Shown: positions 35,601 to 43,704, numbered from the stretch's first letter. The stretch: 58,461 bases of DNA from Armatimonadota bacterium (GCA_012522575.1 JAAYKE010000056.1:1-58461); one strand, 5' to 3'. The notes: generated by a model not told the origin, from the sequence alone. A program made the numbers and translations.

Positions 35601-37050
35601 ACCCAACGCGATTCCGCGTGATATTCGATTCAATAATAAACCGGGTCTTAACGCCAAACTGAACGGGTTTATGGACCCGAATGCAAAAAGGGTCTTCGAC
35701 GTAGTATATGCCGGCGCAAGCAAACTGACCGGCAACTCCGATATAATTATGTCTCGGTATCTGTCCGTGCCTCCCGTTGCGCCTGTGTTGCAGCCGGAGA
35801 ACGCGGAGTTGGACAACCTTAATAAACTCCAGCCGAGTCGCATCGCTCAGCCTCTGCCGAGGGTGTTCGACGAACTTTTGGTCAGAGACCCCAAATTTGG
35901 GTTCTTCACATCCAGACACCTGGCGTGGTCCAGGGCCGGTAGCAACGGGCCGTTTGGGCTTGACCGGTGGGGCGCATACTCCGGCTCAGACCCCGCAGGT
36001 CCCGATGCGCCATACATCAGGGTGTTTTTCCCGGATGGTTATGACGACGGAGCTGGCAACACTCTCGCTGCGGATACTGCTATCAGCGCAACCGATGGGT
36101 CGGTGTGGGTGAACGGAAATGTGAGTCTCAGCGGAAAGATTATTAAACCGGAAGTTGACGACGCAACCGGGATATACACCTATTCTTATGACGAAGATTC
36201 TGTGGCTGACAAGATTCTTGGCAAGACGCTGGTCGATTATTCAGCGGGTATCATCCGATTTACCAACCCGTTGAAAGAGGTGCAGATCGCATCGGGTCCG
36301 AGGAAGGGAGCCTACAGCACCCCCGAGGTGCGCGCAGATTACACGCCGCGGGCGTGGAGAATCACCACCGACGCCGCTGCAGACGGCAGCCCGCATGCAT
36401 TCATCGAACATACTCAGATGGATCCCGGTGTAATACCGGGTCTGGATCCGGACTGGGCTTCCAATAAACCGGCTCCGGTGGATAGAATGTGGGTATTTTG
36501 GAGAAAGACAGGAACTGCAGTCGATAGCTCCACGGTCTTCTATACGACCATGCGAATTGGCGTCGACCTCAAACAACTTGGTCTGCCGCCCATTCCTATG
36601 AACGATAACGGTACAATAGATGGAGCCACAAAACTGGAAGTGACCGGCGCGCTTGGCCCGTGGGAGGTCGACCGAACCGGAACGAAGATATACTTCACGG
36701 AAATAGACGAGAGATACAGATCCCTTAACGCTCCGGAAAACAATAACGAAGTCTGGCTCGGACAGTCTCCCGGACCAATCTCGATTAGTTTTGACAGCAA
36801 CAAAGTCAAGGCTGAATTGCACGATGTTTCGTGTATAACTGAGCTTCCGGAGCAGTCTTTGTTCGGATTTGCGTCGGGCTTCAATGTCAATGAAGGTGGC
36901 ATTTATGCATTTGCCGACCCTCAACCCGATGAAAGCGGAACTTCTGTGGGGATTATGTCATCAAAGATTTGGGTGTTCTGGACAAGCACGCGGGGAGGTT
37001 CTTCGAACCTGTTCTGGGAGACCATCAGCCCCAACTTCTGGGCTAGATAA
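29629..37050 (+). CDS. Giant secreted protein with PQQ-like propeller and golvesin-like domains
   Basis: This 2,473-residue protein has a signal peptide (about 1-27, ending PVMA). Two golvesin/Xly-type beta sandwiches (about 85-240 and 400-565; AGKYQVYVWVP and LSYSIYAWMPG) alternate with propeller blades of the PQQ/WD type (IYALDATTGKLLW, LYIGSTDGIFYCLSMDTG, VWCASTDGHVYSF, WVFVGCADGHLFAF), extending to about 930. The C-terminal 1,500 residues contain beta-rich segments I do not recognise, including DVNRNDGLDGYSR and DSNRNDRFDSGNY, which look like calcium-binding acidic loops. There is no sorting signal at the end. It is encoded just upstream of pilM with its own promoter. A role as a large surface or pilus-associated adhesin (compare the PilY1 propeller) is only a suggestion from location and fold. 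Confidence 0.75.
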   Translation: MKDTIARTLRTITVIVGVMMLCAPVMAQNAIWGRYHYDVRHSGQNPNSTDIKGLLNGPSSLNLIWVFPRLDSAYDYPDESAMIVDDFSGTGFSRTGKWSIGHHTDAYNGDFHMTKTINVATGTAPTATWFWPSNLPAGKYQVYVWVPPASGFLATSRASYTVYDDAHPGGETYVLDQSSAGAWKLLTSDYFTFGANANTRVELTARVLDEIPRADYPDRVVVADAIKFTPSLLETGIQIYSSPASAEIPVELPPEDPDKGSLWNGKGLCTYIGTVEPRSTAARSDDSEQTDDYGAIYCVYGITPTLQNPALADGSPDPNIPDSEKLVAISKYLGKPKWRYPNADPTKRLPIEGPISGGIYSSPTLVKAKIGNDIKLVCFVAAMDHQIYALDATTGKLLWKGPGITIPEEDAVGFRNYTLSDLPNPDSFGGTFSYAECSADGGNTITWTFQTTDQISAAPDGAEGLSYSIYAWMPGAGGTGGRARSNMATYTITYQDESGSPNETSTVTVNQGDPKAYGSWVKLGGSFFNPSQVVLNNTAANEPPGSAGGPGRVASDFVVVADAIMIVPDAIEGLGYSSPVTDAEPMIGSEVFASHVFTTSVNGRAMSFSVESRGSKYVGHLDWVYPRIRQVRSPKQSELEQPSWGDIGASPAYSADKLYVATTDGTVRCLQNVKTPSPSQKWVFPDDVNNDEKTAAFTSSPTLDPPGRLYIGSTDGIFYCLSMDTGAVDKGNGTMGPIWQYPQASSSGSPDSPPTIKPPLGAFRYSTPALATVHGIKRVWCASTDGHVYSFLADTGERLYLDDEGRPVNQTGDWYAEPSLMSPVQGSVALDGQSPQGNSVMYVGDMSGTLHWRDAENGTTNNWEYSGWTCPDMLFSSPNITNIEVATTPVSWVFVGCADGHLFAFTRRGGGWGGVWQGGEWPFPGEPNDNSSKTQAAPETEIQFDIFDQDFYNATSSFETSKLDPLKTVDSTTSTDSDFIANHWPNNIIVSKDMKVLPASIGTLAPEDPEKDRQIKSELIERAKQRRQEGVFPVGRVPKAGVDQIYFEWGEKICLILWNLPEAKFISGSGANAFTFTMTNASAGASAGSTLKATVGDVRSYTVVYDAGTAGAPVYSPVVDSEGNVRRSFVLATISLDGSGGTVQPSPGPGWVLSVQIKIKANDSSNAPVTTVTIPLAKLVKKDKYYEPLIIDALQAPVDGVVPKQVREANIGINNPLAIRDEKGAALGWGNGINPNRFDPDVHTNGNTRWTNTSGGNYNLIPVNPPPIMDMLYVQNGTSSREAKLGVLDRSAMGLAGRKINRFRIDSSDLTFRGWPHSVESQPLNVSTNPPTLIPNVEYGLRFPWDGGLGSVDYPHIYRRYQAYEQLSSGQDPTNTACELKEIDKLSGSSRYEDALLNPDTMLVSVDVPRFQPANTWVDVNRNDGLDGYSRTMTAYVDSNRNDRFDSGNYVRGRPTAHQDTYRRFRVGLKVPPDPKIEVEEQLVDIGSAPHGLGWPMESRLGFSPYNASPHIRQWFKPLTIKNAGNVNLYNIRINPAVGLVSDQAHPGAVLSGEAITSSLDPLPIPSFGLFGADPFITAQGSRANGQNVYLGYTLSKPRVGDPDPTVMTVPDRRKWDVEYDTRMNAATKIAMAGWAAIPEKAEPLPVQVGLRVPLTQPIGTYQSIDPNLNAPYIAVFADLDGAGYLPPGNPAHNPVAWPSFQLKATVRENQLTGGVTPTTLPQIDYMLGNDGVIYPEMLPRVGDATPAAFRDADKLDVHLVWSSNRFSDPDLYPSDEAEQASMTGAPWFLRRAVLGYQTSPASNGVWATASDQSRWWITRNNFLPSDQWMPSQSGANAPQLLPWEFGSSPSGLHSVRHFSPRIGDNDAVALNANTNRTWLAWAGNADFKDPATDKLSQQSAIFYTDYTHGGSDTAQKIWAIEHDFSMSKRSPCPVPYGSDMWMFWQGGSSGSSSIYYSLAHDPGGVFDTTKTKWSPDTKLRTPDCLSAVGAPNAIPRDIRFNNKPGLNAKLNGFMDPNAKRVFDVVYAGASKLTGNSDIIMSRYLSVPPVAPVLQPENAELDNLNKLQPSRIAQPLPRVFDELLVRDPKFGFFTSRHLAWSRAGSNGPFGLDRWGAYSGSDPAGPDAPYIRVFFPDGYDDGAGNTLAADTAISATDGSVWVNGNVSLSGKIIKPEVDDATGIYTYSYDEDSVADKILGKTLVDYSAGIIRFTNPLKEVQIASGPRKGAYSTPEVRADYTPRAWRITTDAAADGSPHAFIEHTQMDPGVIPGLDPDWASNKPAPVDRMWVFWRKTGTAVDSSTVFYTTMRIGVDLKQLGLPPIPMNDNGTIDGATKLEVTGALGPWEVDRTGTKIYFTEIDERYRSLNAPENNNEVWLGQSPGPISISFDSNKVKAELHDVSCITELPEQSLFGFASGFNVNEGGIYAFADPQPDESGTSVGIMSSKIWVFWTSTRGGSSNLFWETISPNFWAR

Positions 37051-37201
37051 CCGGGCATCGGTTGCGGCTGTGGCGGGATTGCACCTGCCCTGTAATGCGG
37101 TGAAATATACGTTATTTGCCCGCGGCAGGCAGGTATCTGTCTGCTTTGCAAATAATGTATTAAATTGGTGCGTAGCTTTTCGTAACTGATGGCAACTTTT
37201 A

Positions 37202-37230
37202 TTGACATGAGCTGAGTTTGATGGTACGAT
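37202..37230 (+). promoter_or_regulatory. Predicted promoter of the pil operon
   Basis: TTGACA at 37202-37207 and TACGAT at 37225-37230 are separated by 17 bases, 39 bases before the pilM start. Confidence 0.75.
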
Positions 37231-37269
37231 ATACCAATCCCAAGCTCTGCCAAATGGAGAAATCGCAAA

Positions 37270-38829
37270 TTGAGGTCGTCACGCAAATCCGTGCCTTCAG
37301 CTATAGTCGGCTTGGACATCGGCACAGATTCAATTAAGGTCGCTGAAGCCAAGTTCGCCAGGGATGGCATAACGATAACGGGATTGGGCATCGCGCGGAC
37401 GCCTGAAGGGGCTTTCGATAACGAGGTCATCGCCGATGCGAAGGCTCTTGGAGGCGCAATAAAGGCGCTTCTGGGCGAATGTGGCATCAAGACAAAGAAA
37501 TGCGTAAGTTCCGTCTCAGGAGCTTCGCAGGTCGTGGTGCGCGTCATCAGCGTTCCCAAGATGAGTCAGCAGGAACTGGCTGAGACCATGAAATGGGAGG
37601 TAGAGCGGCACGTGCCATTCTCCCCCAGCGAAATCGTCATGGATTTCCACCCGCTGGATCTGCCCGGCGCAGACCCCGCCGCCTCCGAAATGGACGTGCT
37701 CCTTGCAGTGGCGCAGGAACAGCTCATTCAAAATCATGTAGAAGCCCTTTCCGCCGCCGGCCTCAAGCCTGTGGCCATCGATATCGAGCTTCTGGCTGCC
37801 AGTCGCGCGCTTGTGGATATGTCAGCTAATGGCGCACAAAACGAGACCGTGGCAGTGGTCAACATAGGTGCGACACGCACTGACCTCGGAGTATTCGAAA
37901 ACGGTTTATTGACATTTCCCAGCCCTCCCATCGGAGTCGCTGGAATCAATTTTACAAGGGAAATATCCGAAGCCCTGGGACAGACGCTCGAAGAGGCCGA
38001 GATCACCAAAAGGGAGTTCGCGTCGGTTAAGCTGGATGGTTTCCAGCCTGCCCCTGAGCCTGAACCGGAACCTGCCCCGCCGGCAGTTGAGTCCAGCATA
38101 TTCGATACTGCATTCAGCTCCTCCCCGGACGCTACGAGCGCTTTCAATCTAGGGGATGTTGCGCCGGAGCCCTCCGATGAACTTGCGGCTGAGCCGGCAT
38201 CTCTTGAAGACTTTGCAGATACTACCGAAGGGCCGGTATTTGATCTCTCCGGCGATATGGGGCCTACCTTCGATCTGGGCGCAGATGAGCCTGCAGCCGC
38301 CAGCGATTCCATTGATCTGGGAGGGCCTGTTGAGGATACCCCTCCTGTTGCGCCTACTTTTGACCTTGATGATGAGCCTGAACCTGAGCCGGAAACGCCG
38401 GCTGAGCCGAACTTTGACCTCAGTGACGCGGGCGCAGAAACCGATCACGGCGAACAGGCGGAACCGAGCACGGCTCCCGTGCCTGTGGCTCCTGTGGCAG
38501 GATTCGAGGACGGCTCGACGGAGGCCGCAGTATTTCAGGCTATATCAGGGGTGCTGCTGGATTTGGCCAACGAGCTTAGAATGTCACTGGATTACTATAA
38601 CAACAGATATTCGAAGATGCCCGACAGGGTGTACCTGTGCGGCGGCACTGCCAGAATGCCAAATCTGGATAAGTTCCTGAGCCAGGAGCTTGGCGTGCCG
38701 GTTGTGGTGGCCGACCCTGTCAAAAATGTGACGGTCAAAACGCCGGGGGCTTCACCGCAGTATCTGGAAGAGATTTCGCCGATGCTCTCCGTGTCTATAG
38801 GGCTGGCGATTAGAGATATGATTGGTTAG
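37270..38829 (+). CDS. pilM: Type IV pilus assembly protein PilM with a long acidic insertion
   Basis: PilM is an actin-like ATP-binding protein that recruits PilN at the cytoplasmic face. Phosphate-1 motif VGLDIGTDSIKVAE is at about 14-27. MKWEVERHVPFSPSEIVMDFHPL and VVNIGATRTDLGVFENG are typical, and the C-terminal YLCGGTARMPNLDKFL closes the nucleotide site. At 519 residues it is about 150 longer than usual. The excess is one insertion (about 258-410) rich in Pro, Glu and Asp, with repeated FDL-type motifs (VFDLSGD, TFDLGAD, TFDLDDE, NFDLSDA, also AFNLGDV and SIDLGGP). The start is TTG at 37270 (GGAG about 11 bases upstream). It is first gene of the pilM-N-O-P-(STN)-pilQ run. Confidence 0.92.
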   Translation: MRSSRKSVPSAIVGLDIGTDSIKVAEAKFARDGITITGLGIARTPEGAFDNEVIADAKALGGAIKALLGECGIKTKKCVSSVSGASQVVVRVISVPKMSQQELAETMKWEVERHVPFSPSEIVMDFHPLDLPGADPAASEMDVLLAVAQEQLIQNHVEALSAAGLKPVAIDIELLAASRALVDMSANGAQNETVAVVNIGATRTDLGVFENGLLTFPSPPIGVAGINFTREISEALGQTLEEAEITKREFASVKLDGFQPAPEPEPEPAPPAVESSIFDTAFSSSPDATSAFNLGDVAPEPSDELAAEPASLEDFADTTEGPVFDLSGDMGPTFDLGADEPAAASDSIDLGGPVEDTPPVAPTFDLDDEPEPEPETPAEPNFDLSDAGAETDHGEQAEPSTAPVPVAPVAGFEDGSTEAAVFQAISGVLLDLANELRMSLDYYNNRYSKMPDRVYLCGGTARMPNLDKFLSQELGVPVVVADPVKNVTVKTPGASPQYLEEISPMLSVSIGLAIRDMIG

Positions 38830-38835
38830 ACGATT

Positions 38836-39597
38836 ATGATCAAAATCAACCTGCTGCCCCGCAAGATAAACGAAAAGGCCGCCGTCAGGAACACAGCGAT
38901 CCTGTTCGGCGGGCTGGTTGTATTGGTGGCGCTGGTCGGTATTATCTATACGCAGTTTTTCCTGATCCCGCAGGTTCGCGCCGAAGAGGACCTCGCCACA
39001 CGTACAGAGGCTCTCGAAAAGGAAGTGCTGGCCATCGAAAAACAAACCAGCGATTGGAGAACCAGCAAGATACCGCCGATACAAAAGAAGCTGGATTTCA
39101 TCAACAACGTTATCGACTATAACCTTAAATACCCTCAGCTTTACGAAGATATCGCAAAGTGGACCTATGAAAAAATATCCTATGTGGCTATGGGATGCAA
39201 CGGGACCGAAGTTTCTATGGGAGCGCGCGCTAAAAATATCGAGGATATAGGTCGATTTCTGTTGAATATGTATAGGGCGCAGGACCTCTTTACCGAGGTG
39301 ACTATTTCGGGAGTGCCCGGCTATCCGATGGCTGCAGCGGGCGCTGACGGAGGGATTACACAGCAGTCAGATCCGTTCGGCGGCAGCGGCCCTGAGGCAA
39401 GTCTGGCCGGTATCGGAGCTATTACAACGGGCATCCAGAGCGCGCCGCCGTCAGGTTTTATCGGCTTTTCCGTCAGTGGCAAGCTCAAAACGCCGATCAC
39501 TGCCCCGACATTTGAGGGCCAGGCCGCCGCGGATCAGTCCGGACAACCCACACAGGGCGGGCCGGATATTGCGTCGCAGTTGTATGAGCAGCCGTAA
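38836..39597 (+). CDS. pilN: Type IV pilus inner-membrane protein PilN
   Basis: The N-terminus MIKINLLPRKIN is the classic PilN motif that binds the PilM groove. It is followed by a membrane helix (about 20-45, FGGLVVLVALVGIIYTQFFL), a coiled coil (RAEEDLATRTEALEKEVLAIEKQ) and a periplasmic ferredoxin-like fold. At 253 residues it is longer than the usual 180-200 because of a Gly/Ala/Pro-rich C-terminal tail. The gene begins six bases after the pilM stop with no strong ribosome site, so translation is probably coupled. It acts with PilO and PilP as the alignment complex. Confidence 0.9.
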   Translation: MIKINLLPRKINEKAAVRNTAILFGGLVVLVALVGIIYTQFFLIPQVRAEEDLATRTEALEKEVLAIEKQTSDWRTSKIPPIQKKLDFINNVIDYNLKYPQLYEDIAKWTYEKISYVAMGCNGTEVSMGARAKNIEDIGRFLLNMYRAQDLFTEVTISGVPGYPMAAAGADGGITQQSDPFGGSGPEASLAGIGAITTGIQSAPPSGFIGFSVSGKLKTPITAPTFEGQAAADQSGQPTQGGPDIASQLYEQP

Positions 39598-39657
39598 TAT
39601 GTGCCGGAACGTAATTTGTAATGGATTTTCGGCTCGACATTGTGCTAGGATATAGGG

Positions 39658-40335
39658 ATGAGTTTTTCTAAGCTCAAAAAAATACATGTTATAATCATTG
39701 GCAGCGTGCTTTGCGTGGCGGTCGGCGTCGCCATTTTCTTCCTGATGATCAAGCCTCAAATCGAGGCTTACAAGGTGGCAAAGGCGCGTTACGACAAGGC
39801 CGTGGTCAAAGGCAACGAGCAGTCAAAGCAGAAGGCCAAAAGCGATCTGGCGAAAGCTATGATGGATTTCAGCATCGCGCAGGCGAAGTTGGATGCTCAG
39901 ATGGCAAAACGTATGCCTTCTCTTGACTTTTCGCGGCGTGATATCGGTATGCTGGCGTTGTGGAACGAGCAGATAAAGACCCTTGGGCCGTTGCTGGAGG
40001 AGTTTGCAAAAGACAAAAATGTCAGAGTGCCAAACGTCAGGTTCCAGATTCAGCCCCCGCCGGCCAATCCCAACGATCCGGTATTCGATCAGGATGTGTT
40101 GATATTTCCGCTTGGATCGATATCGGTGCAGGGCAGCTTTAAGCCTATTATGGATAATATAAAACGCTGGAACAACTGCAGCCGTCTGGTGATGGTTGGC
40201 CCGCCGGCTTTAGGCGGAACCAGCCCGCAGCTTACGGCGGCATATTCGCTGACTTGTTATATTTTCCCGAGGGCTAAGGGTGGCAGTAAGATTCAAATGG
40301 CGGGCGAGCCATCTACGTCCGGTTCGAACCCTTAG
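39658..40335 (+). CDS. pilO: PilO-like type IV pilus alignment protein
   Basis: This 225-residue protein has a single N-terminal membrane helix (IHVIIIGSVLCVAVGVAIFFLM, about 9-30), a Lys/Ala-rich coiled coil (about 35-85) and a C-terminal alpha/beta domain (VQGSFKPIMDNIKRWNNCSRLVMV), the layout of PilO. Primary sequence similarity to characterised PilO is weak, so the name rests mainly on topology and position between PilN and a PilP-like protein. It is likely to heterodimerise with PilN in the periplasm. Confidence 0.8.
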   Translation: MSFSKLKKIHVIIIGSVLCVAVGVAIFFLMIKPQIEAYKVAKARYDKAVVKGNEQSKQKAKSDLAKAMMDFSIAQAKLDAQMAKRMPSLDFSRRDIGMLALWNEQIKTLGPLLEEFAKDKNVRVPNVRFQIQPPPANPNDPVFDQDVLIFPLGSISVQGSFKPIMDNIKRWNNCSRLVMVGPPALGGTSPQLTAAYSLTCYIFPRAKGGSKIQMAGEPSTSGSNP

Positions 40336-40354
40336 TCCCAGGAGTGTTGTCTGA

Positions 40355-41140
40355 ATGGAATGGCTCAAAGATCCGAAAAACACGCCGATTGTTGCGACTA
40401 TAGCGGGCGTCGTTATATTGGGAGCGCTCTTCAGCTTATGGTGGTTTGTGCTGAGGACGCCGGCTCCGAGCGCTGAGGTTGCCGAGCAGACCGCGCAGAC
40501 GGAATCTATGCCGCCTGAATCTGAAATGCCTGCAGATGCGGGGATGGATCCTAATGCAGCGCCTGAGGAGCCTTCATCGCCGGAAGCCGCGCCGCAACCT
40601 GCCCCTGCGCAGCCCGCTGGCGTAACCGAGGTGGCGTCGGCGCAGCCTATGGAGGCATGGCGGGGAGATCCATTCTTGCCGATTGGATATAAGCCGCCTC
40701 CGAAATCAGCGGTGCAGCCAAAACCGAGAATTGCGGACTTTCCATTTATGAAGTTGCCGGTGAGCCTTCCCGCAGGGGGCGAAAAGGCAAAGAAGATAGA
40801 GAAACCGGAGATCGTGCAGCCATCCAGAAGAATGGCCGGCATACTGCTTGACGACAGGGTGTATGCTATCATCGAGACAAATGGCGTTTCGCAGGTGGTG
40901 CAGCCCGGTGATTATACGACCGATCGACTCGCGCTTGTCGAGCGAATTGAACCCGATAAAGTCGTATTAAAAACTGTCGATGAAAAACCGAGATATATAA
41001 CGGTCAAAATGGCGGCTTCGCCGATTTCACAATCGCAGGATGATATGTCCGCGCCGCCGATTCCGTCCCGACCGGGTATGCCCAGAGCGCCTGCTCCAGG
41101 TGGCGCGGGGGGCAGACCGGATATATGGCCGCCTTTGTAG
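40355..41140 (+). CDS. pilP: PilP-like periplasmic pilus protein
   Basis: This 261-residue protein has an N-terminal membrane helix (TIAGVVILGALFSLWWFVL) rather than a lipoprotein Cys. It continues with a Pro/Ala/Glu-rich linker (about 40-110), the DPFLP motif seen at the start of PilP domains, and a small beta domain (about 165-220: RMAGILLDDRVYAIIETNGVSQVVQPGD) that matches the PilP C-domain, which docks on the secretin N0. The Pro/Gly-rich tail is short and unusual. Replacement of the lipid anchor by a TM helix is a difference from proteobacterial PilP. AGGAG precedes the ATG. Confidence 0.78.
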   Translation: MEWLKDPKNTPIVATIAGVVILGALFSLWWFVLRTPAPSAEVAEQTAQTESMPPESEMPADAGMDPNAAPEEPSSPEAAPQPAPAQPAGVTEVASAQPMEAWRGDPFLPIGYKPPPKSAVQPKPRIADFPFMKLPVSLPAGGEKAKKIEKPEIVQPSRRMAGILLDDRVYAIIETNGVSQVVQPGDYTTDRLALVERIEPDKVVLKTVDEKPRYITVKMAASPISQSQDDMSAPPIPSRPGMPRAPAPGGAGGRPDIWPPL

Positions 41141-41266
41141 CGGCAGGTCCCTTTTGGAACTTTGCAGGTGACTGCGAAGTCATAAAAGTGTGGCCATGAG
41201 CGTGTACACGTGCAAAATCGCGTGTACAAACTAATATGCTGCGAGTGGTCGCAGGAGGCTTACCAA

Positions 41267-41983
41267 ATGTCTGTTAAATATATAGCCTTGATTATCGCCG
41301 TTGTTCTTGCGGGCAGCCTGGCGTGCTGTGTCGCGCTGGCAGCCGACGAAGATGATACTCCGGTCACGCTTGAGTTGAAAGACGCAGACGTGAGATCGGC
41401 GATTGAATCGCTGTTCAGGGGCAGGAACCGAAACTTCTCTGTGTCACAGGACGTTTCGGGCACCATTCCCAGCCTCTCTATCACCGGCGTATCCTTTGAT
41501 AACGCGCTCAAAAGCCTGTTGAAGTCTGCAGGGCTTGTCTATCGGGTCGAAAATGGCGTCTATATGATCAATAAAAAACCCGATGTGTCTGCTACTGCGG
41601 CTCTCGATGCGGCCGCCCTTACTGCAACCGAAGCAGCCTCGACGGTAGATGAAACTACCACTGTTGAGAGTATTATCGACAAAGTTCCGCTCAATCATAC
41701 CGGTGCGAGCCAGATTCTTGCTATAATGCAGGGAAGCAATTCCAGTTCCGGCAGCAACTACGGTGGCTACGGAGGCATGGGTGGCATGATGGGTGGTATG
41801 GGTATGATGGGCGGCAATTATGGTGGCGGCAGCTACGGTGGTGGTAGCTATGGCAGCTATGGTGGCGGTTATGGCAGCTACGGCGGCAGCAACCGCTACG
41901 GCAGTGGCAGCTATGGCAGCAGCAACCGCTACGGCAGTGGCAGCTATGGCAGTAGCTACGGCAGCAGTTACCGAGGCTGGTAG
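41267..41983 (+). CDS. Small exported STN-domain protein with Gly/Ser/Tyr-rich tail
   Basis: The start was moved from 41210 to the ATG at 41267 (AGGAGG eight bases upstream), which begins a signal peptide (MSVKYIALIIAVVLAGSLACC; 238 residues). Residues about 30-110 form a secretin/TonB short N-terminal (STN, N0-like) domain: LELKDADVRSAIESLF, ITGVSFDNALKSLLKSAGLVY, VENGVYMI. A linker is followed by a 75-residue tail of Gly, Ser, Tyr, Met and Asn (repeats of GGSYG, NRYGSGSYG). It is a stand-alone N0 module without a pore, located directly before pilQ. It might cap, pilot or line the secretin, which is inference. It could also be a duplicated PilQ N-terminus. Confidence 0.7.
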   Translation: MSVKYIALIIAVVLAGSLACCVALAADEDDTPVTLELKDADVRSAIESLFRGRNRNFSVSQDVSGTIPSLSITGVSFDNALKSLLKSAGLVYRVENGVYMINKKPDVSATAALDAAALTATEAASTVDETTTVESIIDKVPLNHTGASQILAIMQGSNSSSGSNYGGYGGMGGMMGGMGMMGGNYGGGSYGGGSYGSYGGGYGSYGGSNRYGSGSYGSSNRYGSGSYGSSYGSSYRGW

Positions 41984-42021
41984 TTATTTTTTGCAGGATG
42001 TGTGACCGGAGGAGGAAGTCT

Positions 42022-43704
42022 ATGTTACACACGCTGAGGCCGTGGACAAAATTAAACGCGGCGCTCTATGTTAGAAGAATCACGCTCCTAGTCGTGTTCG
42101 TTGCGCTGGTGTCGTGTTGTGCATTTGCGTCAAACGGAATTACGCTGCAGATTAAAGATCTGCCGCTTAAGGATGTCGTGATGCTTCTTACTCAGCAGAG
42201 TGGGACCAACGTAGTCATTGCCGATGAGTCGAAGCTCGAAAAGAAGATAACGGCCACATTGAACAATGTGCCGCTTCCCAAGGCTCTCGATTATATCGTG
42301 AAAGGCGCCGGGGTGTCCTACAAAAAAATGGATGACGGCACTTATATCATCGGCGGCGCTTTTGAAGAAGAGATCGCCCCTCTGCCGATTCCGGTAGAGT
42401 TGCCTCCGGTGGAATATGTTGCTGCCCCGGTACAAACAGCCAAAATCCGGACTTCCATCAAACTCGTCCACTCCAGACCCAGCGAATTGCTGCGTCTGAT
42501 GGGCTGGCAGGGTGTTAACCCTATGCCTAACTGCGAGCCGATATATCCGGACTTAAACAGGACAAGAGGAGCCAATGTGACTACGACCCCGGGGGGCACG
42601 ACGGTGATCAGCACGCCGTTCGGAGATACGATGCCGGTTGCCAATGGCACCAGTTCTCTGAACGTTCAGCCTGTCGCTCCCACTATCGACTACCGAGCGA
42701 CATCTTCTGATGCCGGAAGAGTTGCTGATCGCGGCTTAGAGGCCGGTCAGGTGCCGACTCCTCCGGGCTATACGAGACCCGCTGCCGCCGCTGCTACGCC
42801 GGCTACTCCAGCGACACGGCAGACTTCGACAAGCACGTCAAACCAGAACTTCCTTTGGCCGGATGGCATAGATAACGCCGTCCCGTTCGATTTGGATAAC
42901 TCCATCATTGTTAAGGGCGAAGAGCAGGCCATTCAGGACTTCAAGGACATCATCAGAATGCTGGATATCCCTCCAAAGCAGGTGTCCATCAAGGCGGAAT
43001 TCGTGGAAGTCTCCACCAACGATTTGAAGCACTTTGGCATTGACTGGAGCCTGGAAAAGCTCAATGATAGTTTCTCCGCGCCGATGAGCGGTGGAACGGG
43101 AAACGTTATTGCGACGTTCGCCACGGGCAACCTGTCTGCCACTTTGCGCACTCAGTTGACCAAGGACATCGGTCGTGTTATCAACTCGCCGATAATTTCC
43201 ACAATAAATAACCAGAACGCGTATATCTCCATCAACTCAGAAATTCCATATTGGACTACATACAATACTATTACAGGCACGGGCACGGTTATCGAGCAGT
43301 CTCAGCCCAACTTCATAACCATCGACACCCGCCTGGAGGTATTGCCCAGAGTCAATGGAGACGGCACTATTACGATGACATTAAGCCCGGGCGTTGCCGA
43401 CACCGGAAACATAGTCAGCGGGCCGGACGGAACTCAGATTCCTGAAACGAGAAACCAGGAACTGTTCACTCAGAGGCGCGTTGCTAATGGAGAGACTATC
43501 GTAGTCGGCGGATTTATCCGCAAAAACGACTCAAACAGCGTCAGCAAGGTCCCGATCCTTGGAGACCTGCCGATAGTCGGCAGCCTGTTCAGGAGCACCT
43601 CCCGGACAACTACCGACCGCGAGTTGTTGATATTCATAACACCGACTATTATTCCGGATTCCACCACCGGTTCAGTTGCGGTGGGGGGCAACCTGATTCC
43701 GTAG
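42022..43704 (+). CDS. pilQ: Type IV pilus secretin PilQ
   Basis: The start was moved to the ATG at 42022 (GGAGGAGG six bases upstream; 560 residues). The signal segment is RITLLVVFVALVSCCAFA. It is followed by an N0/STN domain (ITLQIKDLPLKDVVMLL), an N1-type domain (IKLVHSRPSELLRLM), a Pro/Ala/Thr linker and the secretin core: NSPIISTINNQNAYI, LEVLPRVNGDGTITM, FTQRRVANGETIVVGGFI and the family end VPILGDLPIVGSLFR...ELLIFITPTII. It forms the outer-membrane channel for the pilus. No AMIN domain is seen. It directly precedes aroB. Confidence 0.93.
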   Translation: MLHTLRPWTKLNAALYVRRITLLVVFVALVSCCAFASNGITLQIKDLPLKDVVMLLTQQSGTNVVIADESKLEKKITATLNNVPLPKALDYIVKGAGVSYKKMDDGTYIIGGAFEEEIAPLPIPVELPPVEYVAAPVQTAKIRTSIKLVHSRPSELLRLMGWQGVNPMPNCEPIYPDLNRTRGANVTTTPGGTTVISTPFGDTMPVANGTSSLNVQPVAPTIDYRATSSDAGRVADRGLEAGQVPTPPGYTRPAAAAATPATPATRQTSTSTSNQNFLWPDGIDNAVPFDLDNSIIVKGEEQAIQDFKDIIRMLDIPPKQVSIKAEFVEVSTNDLKHFGIDWSLEKLNDSFSAPMSGGTGNVIATFATGNLSATLRTQLTKDIGRVINSPIISTINNQNAYISINSEIPYWTTYNTITGTGTVIEQSQPNFITIDTRLEVLPRVNGDGTITMTLSPGVADTGNIVSGPDGTQIPETRNQELFTQRRVANGETIVVGGFIRKNDSNSVSKVPILGDLPIVGSLFRSTSRTTTDRELLIFITPTIIPDSTTGSVAVGGNLIP

